Part shown: piece after piece, positions 27,301-36,547 of the stretch | Position numbering within the stretch: position 1 is the first letter of the stretch | Layout: every line of letters starts with the position of its first letter | Assembly: GCA_019634595.1 (NCBI GenBank) | Contig: JAHCBC010000004.1 | Coordinates: 496,001-560,000 of the forward strand | DNA: 64,000 nucleotides | Origin: Akkermansiaceae bacterium | GTDB lineage: Bacteria; Verrucomicrobiota; Verrucomicrobiia; Verrucomicrobiales; Akkermansiaceae | Direction of reading: 5' to 3' | Position numbers and translations under genes: made by a program | Notes under the pieces: generated by a model | The model's input: the letters and a program-made list of their open reading frames with translations, nothing else | The model's database searches: none | What the model was told of the DNA's origin: nothing

Positions 27301-28246
27301 AAGACGGCAACCAAAGCTGGGCACACTCCCGCGCCGGACGGTATCCCTGCTCACCGCGCTGACATTCCTTGTCCTTGCGGTGACGGGGATTGTCGCCTTC
27401 ATCCAGCCGTTCTCGATCGGCATCATCGGCCTGCATTCGCTGATGGGCTTCGTCTTCATCGGCCTGATCGTCCTCCACATCGCGAACAACAGCCGCCCGC
27501 TCGCCAGTTACCTGCGCAGCAAGGCGCTGTGGGGAACGGTCACCGTCACCGCCATCCTCACCTTCCTTTTCTGGTGGCAACCCGCCCCCGTAAGGGCGGT
27601 GCTCGGACTCAGCGGCAATCTCGGTCCGGCCATGGAACGCTTCGAGATGGACGCCGAAGGCATGATCTTCGACTACAGCCCGTCACCCGCCTACAAGATG
27701 CGGCTCAATGTGAAACCGGGTCCCACCTACAAGGCGGACAGCCCTCCACAGGTGGCGATCTGGCTGGAGAACCAGGGAGGCTTCCACATCAAGACCCTGC
27801 TCGCTCCCGGCTCCAAGGAAGAGACACCTTATTGGTCCTTCAAGCACGCGGGATGGGAGAAGGCACGGCGCGAGGCGGAAGCACTGGGCGAAGTCGATGC
27901 CGTATCCTCTCCCACTCCGAACGGATCGTTCGATCCCGCCGACTACATCCTCCCCGACTCCACGAAGGATTCCACGCCCTACAGCCTGGTCCTCGAAATC
28001 AACCAGCCCGGTGACGACCAGGCGTCGCTGGTCTATTCCGTCGAGATCGACAACAGCCTGCCCCGCACCTTCCAACTGCTGGAACTGCGCGGCTATCCCA
28101 AGCGCGAGGAAGATGATGAAAACGGCAAAGAAAAGTGGGGGCTGTATTACGTCGATGACTCCTTCACTTCCGCCCTCGATCTCATCGACAGCGCCCTGCT
28201 GACCCTCCAGCGCGAAGCACCGCAGACCGGAACTACCAAGGACTGA
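27293..28246 (+). CDS. Membrane protein with DUF4405-like and DUF2271-like regions
   Basis: A 317-residue protein. The first 90 residues form three membrane helices (VSLLTALTFLVLAVTGIVAF, GFVFIGLIVLHIANN, GTVTVTAILTFLFWW). Histidines in GLHSLMGF and VLHIANN are placed like the haem-type histidines of DUF4405 cytochrome-b-like proteins. The periplasmic remainder is beta-rich and resembles DUF2271 (PPQVAIWLENQGGFHIKTL). Both domains are known to occur beside ApbE. ATG 27293 overlaps the oxidoreductase stop. No clear FMN-attachment motif is visible. I infer a transmembrane electron-transfer role. Confidence 0.7.
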   Translation: MSERRQPKLGTLPRRTVSLLTALTFLVLAVTGIVAFIQPFSIGIIGLHSLMGFVFIGLIVLHIANNSRPLASYLRSKALWGTVTVTAILTFLFWWQPAPVRAVLGLSGNLGPAMERFEMDAEGMIFDYSPSPAYKMRLNVKPGPTYKADSPPQVAIWLENQGGFHIKTLLAPGSKEETPYWSFKHAGWEKARREAEALGEVDAVSSPTPNGSFDPADYILPDSTKDSTPYSLVLEINQPGDDQASLVYSVEIDNSLPRTFQLLELRGYPKREEDDENGKEKWGLYYVDDSFTSALDLIDSALLTLQREAPQTGTTKD

Positions 28247-28252
28247 AAGGTG

Positions 28253-29254
28253 TCACTCCGTGACCGGGATCATCAGATCCTCGATCACCGCCGCCAGCTC
28301 CACGGCGGCCATCTTTTCCACCAACCGGCTGTGGCGGCCATCCGCAGCGACTTCCCAGTGGTTGGTGCCGTCCGCGTCGATGCGCAGGACTCCCCGTTCG
28401 ACCGAGAAATATTTGTCACCCGGCCGGACCGCGGCCAGCACGGTCGTCTGGTCATAACTCGCCCTACCGCCCGGTTCGTAGCGGCTGGTCTTCCCCATCT
28501 CCTCCTTGTCCTGGGGGATGGACATCGCATAGGCATCCACCACCGGATTCCCTTTGATCTCCATCCGGATCATCCGATCGCCCGTCCTCACGTGGCGGCC
28601 CACCTCATATCCGGCGATGAGGATCTCCACCGGCCATTCGTTGAAGACCTCCCGCGCGCTCTCCGGATCGACGATGATGTTCGTCTCCTTTCCGGAGGGG
28701 AATTTCCCGGCCATCGAAACGAGGCGCTTCACTTTCTTCCGCACCAGTTCCTTTCCGTCCAGGGGGCTTGCGGCATCCGCCGGTGAGCGCAGCAGGTTCC
28801 TCAGGTTCGGGAAAAATCCGACGCTGACGATCACAACGGATTCATCTTCGGCGGAAGCGAGGGCCTTGCGATAGACCGCCACGGCATCCGGTGCGTTCTC
28901 CGACAAGGGAAGATTGATCGGGTAACGCTCCGGCAGCACATCGGTCCACTTCTCGCCCTTGTGCCAGGTGTCGATCCCCGGTCCCTTCCCTTTCAACGCG
29001 CCAATGGGGATGCCCTCGCGCTTGTAGGAACGGTTGATGATGCCGATGAGCCTCACTGCGTTCGGCAGGTGGTTGGATGCTCCGGCGGCGAGGATCTCGG
29101 CCTCTCCCAGATCCGCCAGACGGTTGAGGACCGCCAGCGCCCCCACATCATCGTAGTCCGGTCCCATGTCGGTATCGAAGATCACCGGCACCTTGGCGGC
29201 ACAGGGCAGCAAACCGGCACCCGCGAACGCCAACAGAAAAAGCATCATCCTCAT
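28253..29254 (-). CDS. Secreted nucleoside hydrolase-like protein (IUNH family)
   Basis: A 333-residue exported protein. It has a signal peptide (MRMMLFLLAFAGAGLLPCAA) and then VIFDTDMGPDYDDVGAL, the Asp cluster that binds Ca2+ and ribose in inosine-uridine nucleoside hydrolases. Later segments (VIVSVGFFPNLRNLL, EILIAGYEVG) follow the family fold. Extracellular placement suggests nucleoside scavenging, although divergent secreted members may act on other ribosides. It converges on the ApbE operon with only a 6-bp gap. Confidence 0.87.
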   Translation of the reverse strand: MRMMLFLLAFAGAGLLPCAAKVPVIFDTDMGPDYDDVGALAVLNRLADLGEAEILAAGASNHLPNAVRLIGIINRSYKREGIPIGALKGKGPGIDTWHKGEKWTDVLPERYPINLPLSENAPDAVAVYRKALASAEDESVVIVSVGFFPNLRNLLRSPADAASPLDGKELVRKKVKRLVSMAGKFPSGKETNIIVDPESAREVFNEWPVEILIAGYEVGRHVRTGDRMIRMEIKGNPVVDAYAMSIPQDKEEMGKTSRYEPGGRASYDQTTVLAAVRPGDKYFSVERGVLRIDADGTNHWEVAADGRHSRLVEKMAAVELAAVIEDLMIPVTE

Positions 29255-29308
29255 CCCGCTTATCTACCCTCCGGATAGGGATCTTCTCTCATCATCCCCA
29301 CCAAACGG

Positions 29309-29341
29309 AAAAACCGGCCGGGACATTCATCCCGGCCGGCC
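29309..29341 (-). terminator. Intrinsic terminator of ahcY
   Basis: CCGGCCGGGA (29314-29323) and TCCCGGCCGG (29330-29339) form a 10-bp stem with a 6-nt loop. On the minus strand it is followed by TTTTTCC. It begins 20 bp after the ahcY stop. Confidence 0.9.
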
Positions 29342-29361
29342 TTGTCAAAGCATGGAAGCTC

Positions 29362-30774
29362 TCAATAGCGGTAGTGGTCCGCCTTGTACGGGCCTTCCAC
29401 CGGCACGCTGATGTAGTCGGCCTGGGCCTGGGTCAGCTTGGTCAGCTTGGCACCGACCTTCTCCAGGTGGAGACGGGCGACTTCCTCGTCGAGGTGCTTG
29501 GAAAGCACCTTCACCTCGCCGGCCTTGTAGCTGTCCTTGTTCTTCCAGAGGTCGATCTGGGCGAGCGTCTGGTTGGTGAAGCTGTTGGACATCACGAAGC
29601 TCGGGTGGCCGGTGGCGCAGCCGAGGTTCACCAGGCGGCCTTCGGCCAGCATGTAGATGCTGTTGCCCGTCGGGAAGGTGTACTTGTCCACCTGTGGCTT
29701 GATGTTGTTGCGGACCACGCCGGCGGCGTTGTTGAGCTTGTCGATCTGGATCTCGTTGTCGAAGTGACCGATGTTACAGACGATGGCCTGGTCCTTCATC
29801 TTCTCCATGTGCTCCAGGCGGATGATGTCGAAGTTGCCGGTGGTGGTGACGTAGATGTCGCCCCAGCCGAGGGTGTCCTCGACGGTCAGGACGCGGAAGC
29901 CTTCCATGGCCGCCTGCAGCGCGCAGATCGGGTCCACTTCGGTCACGACGACCTGGGCACCCTGGCCGCGGAGGGCCTGGGCGCAGCCCTTGCCGACATC
30001 GCCATAGCCGCAGACCACGCCGACCTTGCCGGAGATCATCACGTCGGTGGCACGCTTGATGCCGTCCACCAGGGACTCACGGCAGCCGTAAAGGTTGTCG
30101 AACTTGGACTTGGTGACGGAGTCGTTCACGTTGATGGCAGGAACGAGCAGGGTGCCGGCCTTCGCCATCTGATAGAGGCGGTGGACGCCGGTGGTGGTCT
30201 CTTCGGAGACACCCTTCCAGTCCTTCACGATCGTCGCGAAGATACCCGGTTGCTCGGCGTGGATCTTCTTGAGCAGGTCCTTGATGACGGACTCCTCGTG
30301 GGAGCCGGACGGGGTGTTGACCCAGTCGGAGCCGTTCTCGAGTTCGTAACCCTTGTGGATGAGGAGGGTCGCGTCACCACCGTCATCGACGATGAGTTGC
30401 GGTCCGAGTCCGCCCGGGAACTGGAGGGCTTCCCAGGTACACCACCAGTATTCCTCCAGCGTCTCGCCCTTCCAGGCGTAGACCGGGATCTCGGCGGCGG
30501 CGATGGCCGCAGCGGCGTGGTCCTGGGTGGAGAAGATGTTGCAGGAAACCCAGCGCACATCGGCACCCAGCTCCACCAGCGTCTCGATGAGGACGGCGGT
30601 CTGGATGGTCATGTGCAGGGAGCCCATGACGCGGACGCCTTGCAGCGGCTTCTCAGGGCCGTACTTGGCGCGGGTGGCCATCAGGCCCGGCATTTCGTGC
30701 TCGGCGATTTCGATTTCCTTGCGGCCGAAGGCGGCGAGGGAGATGTCGGCGACCTTGTAGTCGGTGAAACTCAT
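29362..30774 (-). CDS. ahcY: Adenosylhomocysteinase (SAH hydrolase)
   Basis: A 470-residue enzyme that splits S-adenosylhomocysteine into adenosine and homocysteine, relieving product inhibition of methyltransferases. It has [13 protein letters not shown], the catalytic lysine region ([18 protein letters not shown]), the NAD-binding [18 protein letters not shown], and the conserved C-terminal KADHYRY. The length fits forms with the roughly 40-residue insert. It lies downstream of metK on the same strand with a 96-bp gap and has its own terminator, so the two may share a promoter while being separately tuned. Confidence 0.97.
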   Translation of the reverse strand: MSFTDYKVADISLAAFGRKEIEIAEHEMPGLMATRAKYGPEKPLQGVRVMGSLHMTIQTAVLIETLVELGADVRWVSCNIFSTQDHAAAAIAAAEIPVYAWKGETLEEYWWCTWEALQFPGGLGPQLIVDDGGDATLLIHKGYELENGSDWVNTPSGSHEESVIKDLLKKIHAEQPGIFATIVKDWKGVSEETTTGVHRLYQMAKAGTLLVPAINVNDSVTKSKFDNLYGCRESLVDGIKRATDVMISGKVGVVCGYGDVGKGCAQALRGQGAQVVVTEVDPICALQAAMEGFRVLTVEDTLGWGDIYVTTTGNFDIIRLEHMEKMKDQAIVCNIGHFDNEIQIDKLNNAAGVVRNNIKPQVDKYTFPTGNSIYMLAEGRLVNLGCATGHPSFVMSNSFTNQTLAQIDLWKNKDSYKAGEVKVLSKHLDEEVARLHLEKVGAKLTKLTQAQADYISVPVEGPYKADHYRY

Positions 30775-30870
30775 ATTAAAGGGGTGGTTGTCAGTGTTCA
30801 GTTTTCAGAAAGGCATGGATGCGGTCCGGGTTCCGGCTGGAAACCGGAGACCCGAACCTAGCAAGCTTCT

Positions 30871-32064
30871 TCAGCCGATGGCCTTCTTGAGCGCGGCGAC
30901 CTTGTCGGTCTGCTCCCAGGTGAGGTCGGCGTCGTCCTTGCCGAAGTGACCATAGTTGGTGGTCTTCGAGTAGATCGGACGGAGGAGCTTGAGCTGCTTC
31001 ACGATGTCGGCAGGCTTGAAGGAGAAGACTTTCAGGATGCCAGCGAGGATCTTCGCGTCATCGGTGGTGCCGGTGCCGAAGGTGTCCACGTGGACGCTCA
31101 CCGGCTCATGGTGGCCGATGGCATAGGCGAACTGGACCTCGCACTTGGTGGCGTAGCCTGCGGCCACGACGTTCTTGGCGACCCAGCGGCCCATGTAGGC
31201 GGCGGAGCGGTCCACCTTGGACGGATCCTTGCCGGAGAAAGCACCACCACCGTGGCGGCCCATGCCACCGTAGGTGTCCACGATGATCTTGCGGCCGGTG
31301 AGGCCACTGTCACCCTGGGGACCACCGACGACGAACTTGCCGGTCGGGTTGATGAGGTAGCTGGTGTCCTTGGTCAGCATACCCTTTGGCAGGACCTTCT
31401 TGATGATCTGCTCGATGCAGAATTTCTCGATCTCCGCATGGGAGGTGCCTTCCGCGTGCTGGGTGGAGATGACGACGTTGACGATGCGGGTCGGCTTGCC
31501 ATCGACATACTCGACGGAGACCTGGCTCTTCGCGTCCGGGCGCAGCCACTTCACCTTGCCGGTCTTGCGGATGCGGGTCAGCTCGCGGCCCAGGCGGTGG
31601 GCATACATGATGGGGGCGGGCATCAGCTCCGGGGTCTCCGCGCTGGCGTAGCCGAACATGATGCCCTGGTCACCGGCACCCTGTTCCGCGTGCTTCTTGC
31701 CTTCGGCCTTCTTCGCGTCCACGCCCTGGGCGATGTCCGGGGACTGGGTGGTCAGGTAGTTGTTGATGAAAATCTGGTCGGCGTGGAACACGTCGTCACC
31801 GTTGACGTAACCGATCCCGCGCACGGCGTCGCGGATGATCTTCTCCACGTTGATCACGGAGCCGATGGGCTTCTGGCCGATCTTGGGGATGGTGATCTCA
31901 CCACCCACGACAACGACATTGCTCTTCACGAAGGTCTCGCAAGCGACGCGGCTCTTCGGGTCCACCGCGAGGCAGGCGTCGAGGATGGCGTCCGAGATGG
32001 TGTCCGCAACTTTGTCTGGATGGCCTTCGCCGACGGATTCCGAGGAAAAGATATAGGTGCTCAT
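30871..32064 (-). CDS. metK: S-adenosylmethionine synthetase
   Basis: A 397-residue enzyme making SAM from methionine and ATP. The start [18 protein letters not shown] is standard; a longer reading from 32103 adds 13 residues over the regulatory palindrome and is less likely. Other motifs are [45 protein letters not shown] and KVDRSAAY. It heads the metK-ahcY pair and is divergent from an ArsR-methyltransferase fusion, with an operator-like palindrome in the shared upstream region. Confidence 0.97.
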   Translation of the reverse strand: MSTYIFSSESVGEGHPDKVADTISDAILDACLAVDPKSRVACETFVKSNVVVVGGEITIPKIGQKPIGSVINVEKIIRDAVRGIGYVNGDDVFHADQIFINNYLTTQSPDIAQGVDAKKAEGKKHAEQGAGDQGIMFGYASAETPELMPAPIMYAHRLGRELTRIRKTGKVKWLRPDAKSQVSVEYVDGKPTRIVNVVISTQHAEGTSHAEIEKFCIEQIIKKVLPKGMLTKDTSYLINPTGKFVVGGPQGDSGLTGRKIIVDTYGGMGRHGGGAFSGKDPSKVDRSAAYMGRWVAKNVVAAGYATKCEVQFAYAIGHHEPVSVHVDTFGTGTTDDAKILAGILKVFSFKPADIVKQLKLLRPIYSKTTNYGHFGKDDADLTWEQTDKVAALKKAIG

Positions 32065-32094
32065 TCGGTTCGGTATTTCTTGGATCGATTTTCG

Positions 32095-32120
32095 TATCGT
32101 CAAATCGTGATTCGTTGATA
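32095..32120. promoter_or_regulatory. Operator-like imperfect palindrome between metK and the ArsR-type gene
   Basis: The 26-bp site is centred at 32107/32108. TATC/GATA form the outer arms and AATC/GATT the inner arms, with nine of thirteen positions symmetric. ATCG also recurs three times nearby on the plus strand. It lies 31 bp upstream of metK and 14 bp upstream of the ArsR-type ATG, where one dimer could control both promoters. Confidence 0.5.
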
Positions 32121-32133
32121 TATAGCTTCACCC

Positions 32134-33054
32134 ATGCCGTCAACGCTGAAATCCCTGAAGCTCCTGGCCGATCCCACACGCCTGCGGATTCTGATGTTGC
32201 TGGAACAGGAAGCCCTCTCCGTGGCGGAACTCCAGGAGTTGCTGGGCATGGGGCAGAGCCGGATCTCCACCCAGCTTTCGCAAATGAAAACCGGCAGGCT
32301 GGTGAGCGACGAGCGCAGCGGGAAGAACAACATCTACTCCTGCACCGCCGGAGAGGATCTGATGAAAGTGGCGCGTGTCGCCGCCAGTGAGATCCCGGAG
32401 GTTTTCTCGGACCAGTCCGCCCTCCGCCACCTCCTGCGGAAGCGGAAGGACAAATCCCGCGCCTATTTCGATGAACTGGCCGGGCGCTTCGGGAAGGACT
32501 ACGTGCCGGGCCGCTCATGGAAGGCGCTTGCGGAGGCATTCATCAAGATCCTCAACTACAAGGTGGTGGCCGATCTGGGGGCGGGTGAAGGCACGCTCGC
32601 CCAGCTACTCGCCCAGCGGGCGGAAAAGGTCATCGCCGTGGATCTTTCGCCGAAAATGGTGGAGTTCGGCCAGCAACTCGCCGTCCAGCACGGACTTTCC
32701 AACCTGGAGTTCCGCGTCGGGGACATCGAGAACCCACCCATTGATGACGCGTCGCTCGACCTGGCCATCCTCAGCCAGGCCCTGCACCACGCCGAGCATC
32801 CGCAGACGGCGGTGAACGCCGCGTTCCGCATCCTGAAGCCCGGCGGCAGCCTCATCATCCTCGACCTGCTGCAACACAACTTCGACGAAGCGCGGGAGCT
32901 GTATGCCGACCGCTGGCTCGGCTTCGCCGAAAGTGACCTCGCTTCCATGATGGAGAAAGCCGGCTTCACCCGGATCGAGACGGTGGTAGCTGACCGGGAA
33001 ACGATGGCCCCGAAGTTCCAGACCCTGCTGGGCATCGGGGTCCGCGCCGATTGA
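32134..33054 (+). CDS. ArsR-type regulator fused to a SAM-dependent methyltransferase
   Basis: A 306-residue two-domain protein. Residues 1-75 or so are an ArsR winged helix (LADPTRLRILMLLEQ, ELQELLGMGQSRISTQLSQM). No ArsR metal-binding ELCVCDL motif is present. Residues about 140-300 are a class I methyltransferase (VADLGAGEGTLAQLLA for SAM binding, VIAVDLSPKMVEF, LDLAILSQALHH, LKPGGSLIILDL). It is divergent from metK-ahcY. A regulator able to bind SAM or SAH next to the genes that make SAM and remove SAH suggests feedback control of the SAM cycle; this is inference from context. Confidence 0.88.
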   Translation: MPSTLKSLKLLADPTRLRILMLLEQEALSVAELQELLGMGQSRISTQLSQMKTGRLVSDERSGKNNIYSCTAGEDLMKVARVAASEIPEVFSDQSALRHLLRKRKDKSRAYFDELAGRFGKDYVPGRSWKALAEAFIKILNYKVVADLGAGEGTLAQLLAQRAEKVIAVDLSPKMVEFGQQLAVQHGLSNLEFRVGDIENPPIDDASLDLAILSQALHHAEHPQTAVNAAFRILKPGGSLIILDLLQHNFDEARELYADRWLGFAESDLASMMEKAGFTRIETVVADRETMAPKFQTLLGIGVRAD

Positions 33055-33097
33055 AGCGGACGATTGCAAAACCGCGGCAAGGATGCACCTTCCCGCC

Positions 33098-33946
33098 ATG
33101 CGTGCGGATGTCCTGGGAGTCCTTTCCTTCTGTTTGATCGCGGTTGGCTGCACGCAGGCACCACCGCTCCCTGCCACCGGACCTGCCGGGGCCGCCCGGA
33201 CAGAGACAGTCCGCCCCCCTGCCAAGGCGGAGGAAGCCGCCGCCCCGACCGTTCCGGAACCCACCCGTTCTCCGGACCAGCCCACCAAGGTGACCCGTGC
33301 CACTCTCTCCGGGATCAGCTTTGAAGGCGTGGCATTCGACAGCCGTAACCACCGGCTTGTGGTGGTGGACCAGCCCTCCGGCCCGGGCAGCCGCTATCCG
33401 GACGCGCGGACGGCGGCGGCATCCCGGAATGGATTGGCGGGGTTCAACGCGGGCTTTTTCACTCCGGAGGGCACTCCCCTCGGGAAGCTGGTCGCAGCAG
33501 GAACTCCCGCGGGCGCATGGAACCGCTCCTCGCTCGGGAGCGGGGTGTTCCAGGAAGATTCATCCGGTATCATGAGCCTGACCCGGCGCAAGGGTGAGGC
33601 GACGGCTGGCCGGAGGGAACTTCTGCAGGCCGGGCCTTTGCTGGTGGAAAATGGCAGCACCGTATCCGGGCTGGATGCTTCGAAACCCGCCGTGCGCATG
33701 TTCATCGCCTGGGATGGCGGCAGCCGCTGGTGGATCGGCCGGAGTTCATCCTGCACGTTGGCCGGACTCGGCGCGGCCTTGCGTGGTGGCTCTCCTGCTT
33801 CCTGGCCGGTCCGCGTGGCGCTGAACCTCGATGGAGGCCGTTCCACCGACCTATGGGTTTCCGGCTCGGTTCCCGGAGGTCCCGCCAGCTTCCGCCCCTT
33901 GTGGAATCGGCCGGTGCGCAACTTCCTCGTCCTGGTGCCGCGCTGA
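33098..33946 (+). CDS. Lipoprotein with phosphodiester glycosidase (NAGPA-like) domain
   Basis: A 282-residue exported lipoprotein. The signal VLGVLSFCLIAVGC ends in a lipobox cysteine, followed by a Pro/Ala/Thr-rich linker. The catalytic-like domain (about 75-280) has the family blocks GFNAGFFTPEGTPLG, LLQAGPLLVENG and VALNLDGGRSTDLW. NAGPA-domain proteins cleave sugar phosphodiesters, in bacteria probably during cell-wall or exopolysaccharide turnover. ATG 33098 is chosen to start the signal; 33083 is also possible. It is followed by two further lipoprotein genes on the same strand. Confidence 0.82.
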   Translation: MRADVLGVLSFCLIAVGCTQAPPLPATGPAGAARTETVRPPAKAEEAAAPTVPEPTRSPDQPTKVTRATLSGISFEGVAFDSRNHRLVVVDQPSGPGSRYPDARTAAASRNGLAGFNAGFFTPEGTPLGKLVAAGTPAGAWNRSSLGSGVFQEDSSGIMSLTRRKGEATAGRRELLQAGPLLVENGSTVSGLDASKPAVRMFIAWDGGSRWWIGRSSSCTLAGLGAALRGGSPASWPVRVALNLDGGRSTDLWVSGSVPGGPASFRPLWNRPVRNFLVLVPR

Positions 33947-34026
33947 TGCCGGAAAATTTCTGCCAGTTCCGTTACAAAACGCAGGTATGGACAGCATGAG
34001 GCCATGTGTTATGGTCCCCTCCCTCT

Positions 34027-34377
34027 ATGAAAGCCATGTCCCCGGCGATCCTTGTGGCGGTGATCCTGCCGATCACGCTCACTTCCTGCGGCACGATGAA
34101 AGTCGTCAATGCCGCCAAGGAAAAGACATCCAGCGGTGTCACCGCCCTCGCGGATGCTTCCTGGGGCCGCCTGACCAAGCCAAAGGTGCAGGTCGTCGAG
34201 GTCCGGGAAAAGGATCTCAAGGATCTGCCCACCGGCCAGGAACAGGCGCTGGCTTTCGACAACCGCAGGAAGCGCAGCTTCTGGGGGCTTTTCAGCGGAC
34301 CAGTCGATTTCAAGGAACCAACCGGCCCGGTCAATGCCGGAGAACTGGACGGCAGCCTCCTGCCGCCCCTTGAATAA
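34027..34377 (+). CDS. Small lipoprotein of unknown function
   Basis: A 116-residue protein. ATG 34027 starts a lipoprotein signal (ILVAVILPITLTSC). The mature part is polar, with a short amphipathic helix (KVVNAAKEKTSSGVTALADA) and no recognised domain. It sits between the NAGPA-like lipoprotein and the D,D-carboxypeptidase on the same strand, which fits an envelope role, but nothing more specific can be said. Confidence 0.7.
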   Translation: MKAMSPAILVAVILPITLTSCGTMKVVNAAKEKTSSGVTALADASWGRLTKPKVQVVEVREKDLKDLPTGQEQALAFDNRRKRSFWGLFSGPVDFKEPTGPVNAGELDGSLLPPLE

Positions 34378-34435
34378 CCGCCATCCGGTGGTATTCGCGG
34401 CTTGAAGGCCCGGCCCTGATGGGAATCATCCCGGC

Positions 34436-35359
34436 ATGTCACGTTCGCTCTGCGTCCGCTTTTCCGCTCTGGCCTGCTTCGCGGCCTTCGTCACCTCCTG
34501 TGGAGGCAACCCGCCCCCGCCACTCAAACATCGGGAATTGGCTGGCGGCCCCGCCGTCCGCCAGAACGCTCCCGCCCCTGCACCCGGTCCGGTTCGGGTC
34601 GGTGCAATCCCCCTCACGCCACCACCGGCAGTCGTGGGGGAAAGTGCCATCGTCGTGGATGTCGAAAGCGGCCGCGTGCTCTACGCGAAGAACGCCGACC
34701 AGCGCCGCGCGGTGGCCAGCACCCAGAAAATCATCACCGCCCTTTGCGTCCTGGACGCGGGCAATCTCGACAAGCCGATCACCATCGTCGCCTCCGATGG
34801 TGCGTGTGAACCCACCAAGCTGGGCCTCAAGGCGGGCGAAACCTACACCCGCCGGGAATTGTTGAAGGTCCTGATGGTGAAGAGCGCCAATGACGTCGGC
34901 CGCGCCCTCGCCCGTGACGTGGCTGGAGGCCAGGAGGAATTCGCCGCGATGATGAACCGGAAGTGCGCCGCGCTGGGCATGCGGAATTCCCGTTTCAGGA
35001 ATCCGCACGGCCTCACCGAGCCCGACCAGTTCTCGACTGCCCGCGACATGGCCATCGCCGCCAGTGTCGCCTACCGCAGCCCCATCATCCGCTCCTTCGC
35101 CGCGACCAAGGCCTACACCTTCCGTTTCAATGACGGCAGAACCCGCCTGCTGGAGAACACGAACAAGGTTCTCAAGACCCTGCCCTACTGCGATGGCATG
35201 AAAACAGGAACCACGAATGCTTCCGGGCGTTGCCTGATTTCATCCGGTTCGCTCAATGGACGCTCCGTCATCGCCGTGGTGCTGAAGTCGAACACGCCCA
35301 ACATCTGGTCGGACTCCAGCAAGCTCCTCCGCTGGTCACTGGAACGCCCGGAGTCCTGA
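34436..35359 (+). CDS. D-alanyl-D-alanine carboxypeptidase (PBP5-like), lipoprotein form
   Basis: A 307-residue serine peptidase that trims the terminal D-Ala from peptidoglycan pentapeptides. All three active-site motifs are present: SxxK in VASTQKIIT (about residue 97), SxN in VKSANDVG (about 148) and KTG in MKTGTTNASGR (about 260). A lipobox (AFVTSC) and Pro-rich linker replace the usual C-terminal membrane anchor of PBP5, so it is probably tethered at the N-terminus. It begins 58 bp after the small lipoprotein gene and lies 27 bp before bioF. Confidence 0.92.
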   Translation: MSRSLCVRFSALACFAAFVTSCGGNPPPPLKHRELAGGPAVRQNAPAPAPGPVRVGAIPLTPPPAVVGESAIVVDVESGRVLYAKNADQRRAVASTQKIITALCVLDAGNLDKPITIVASDGACEPTKLGLKAGETYTRRELLKVLMVKSANDVGRALARDVAGGQEEFAAMMNRKCAALGMRNSRFRNPHGLTEPDQFSTARDMAIAASVAYRSPIIRSFAATKAYTFRFNDGRTRLLENTNKVLKTLPYCDGMKTGTTNASGRCLISSGSLNGRSVIAVVLKSNTPNIWSDSSKLLRWSLERPES

Positions 35360-35386
35360 GGACAGGATCACCCGCGGCCCATCGAC

Positions 35387-36535
35387 ATGCGCCAGCCCGA
35401 ACAAGCCCTCCGCGAGCTTGAGGCCGATGGACTTCTCCGCGGCCTGCGTCCGCTGGATTCAGCCCCGGGACCATCAGTCGTCAGGAACGGAAGGGAACTT
35501 TGGAACTTCGCGTCCAACGACTATCTGGGACTGTCCGGACATGAACGGATCAAGGATGCCTTTTGCGAGGGCATCGGCAGGTTCGGAGCGGGATCGACCG
35601 CATCCAGGCTGGTCTGCGGCACCCAGCCCCCGCACCTTTTGCTGGAGGAATCCCTGGCGGAGAAGAAGCGGACGGAGGCGGCGCTGACCTTTTCCTCCGG
35701 CTATGCGACCGCGCTCGGGACGATCCCGGTGATCGCCGGAAAGGATGACTTCATCCTCCTCGACAAGCTTTCCCACGCCTCCCTCGTCGATGCCTCACGG
35801 CTGTCCGGAGCCACCCTGCGGGTATTCCCCCACAATGACACAGGCAAGCTCTCACGGCTGCTGAACACCATCCGCGCCAAGTCCCCGGACGCCACCATCC
35901 TGGTGGTCACGGAATCCGTCTTCAGCATGGACGGGGATCTGTGTCCGCTGCGTGAAATCGTCGATCTCACGGAGGCCCACGGTGCGCTGCTTTTCCTCGA
36001 TGAAGCCCATGCCATCGGCGTGCTGGGCAACCATGGGATGGGACTGGCGGAGGAACTGGATCTGCAGGAGCGGATCGCCTTCCAGATGGGCACGCTGAGC
36101 AAGGCGGTGGGTCTCTCCGGAGGATACATCGCGGCGTCGCGGGCGTGGATCGACCTGTTCATCAACCGCGCACGTGCTTTCATTTTCTCCACCGCTCCCC
36201 CACCCGCCGTGGCACATGCGGCGAGGATGTCGCTTGAACTGATCGACTCTGCGGAAGGCACCGTGCTGAGGGAACGGTTGTTCTCGAACATCCGTCTGCT
36301 GGCCGACCATCCCTCCCCGGTGATCCCGCACATTTTCGGGGGAAACCATGAGACACTGGATGCCGCCGCTTCCCTGGAATCTTCCGGCTTCCTCGTCCCG
36401 GCGATCCGCTTCCCCACCGTCCCGCGTGGCACCGCCCGGCTGCGGGTCAGCATCTCCGCCAGCCACCCCCCGGCTGCCGTGACCGCGCTGGCCGCCGCCA
36501 TTTCCGCACTTGCAAATCCCTCAACCCGTTCCTAA
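35387..36535 (+). CDS. bioF: 8-amino-7-oxononanoate synthase-like PLP enzyme
   Basis: A 382-residue alpha-oxoamine synthase. Motifs are NFASNDYLGLSGH, GAGSTASRLVCG, LDKLSHASLVDASRLSGA, VTESVFSMDGD, LDEAHAIGVLG and the PLP lysine in MGTLSKAVGLSGGYI. BioF condenses pimeloyl-ACP with alanine in biotin synthesis. The related KBL and SPT enzymes share this fold, but the length and the short N-terminus fit BioF best. No other bio gene is adjacent; it sits between cell-envelope genes and a DUF1080 gene 12 bp downstream. Confidence 0.85.
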   Translation: MRQPEQALRELEADGLLRGLRPLDSAPGPSVVRNGRELWNFASNDYLGLSGHERIKDAFCEGIGRFGAGSTASRLVCGTQPPHLLLEESLAEKKRTEAALTFSSGYATALGTIPVIAGKDDFILLDKLSHASLVDASRLSGATLRVFPHNDTGKLSRLLNTIRAKSPDATILVVTESVFSMDGDLCPLREIVDLTEAHGALLFLDEAHAIGVLGNHGMGLAEELDLQERIAFQMGTLSKAVGLSGGYIAASRAWIDLFINRARAFIFSTAPPPAVAHAARMSLELIDSAEGTVLRERLFSNIRLLADHPSPVIPHIFGGNHETLDAAASLESSGFLVPAIRFPTVPRGTARLRVSISASHPPAAVTALAAAISALANPSTRS

Positions 36536-36547
36536 CTCCCCTCCGCC

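Noticed and set aside
30775-30870. SAH or SAM riboswitch upstream of ahcY
   Set aside because: The 96-bp gap has a small hairpin but none of the conserved core I know for these classes.
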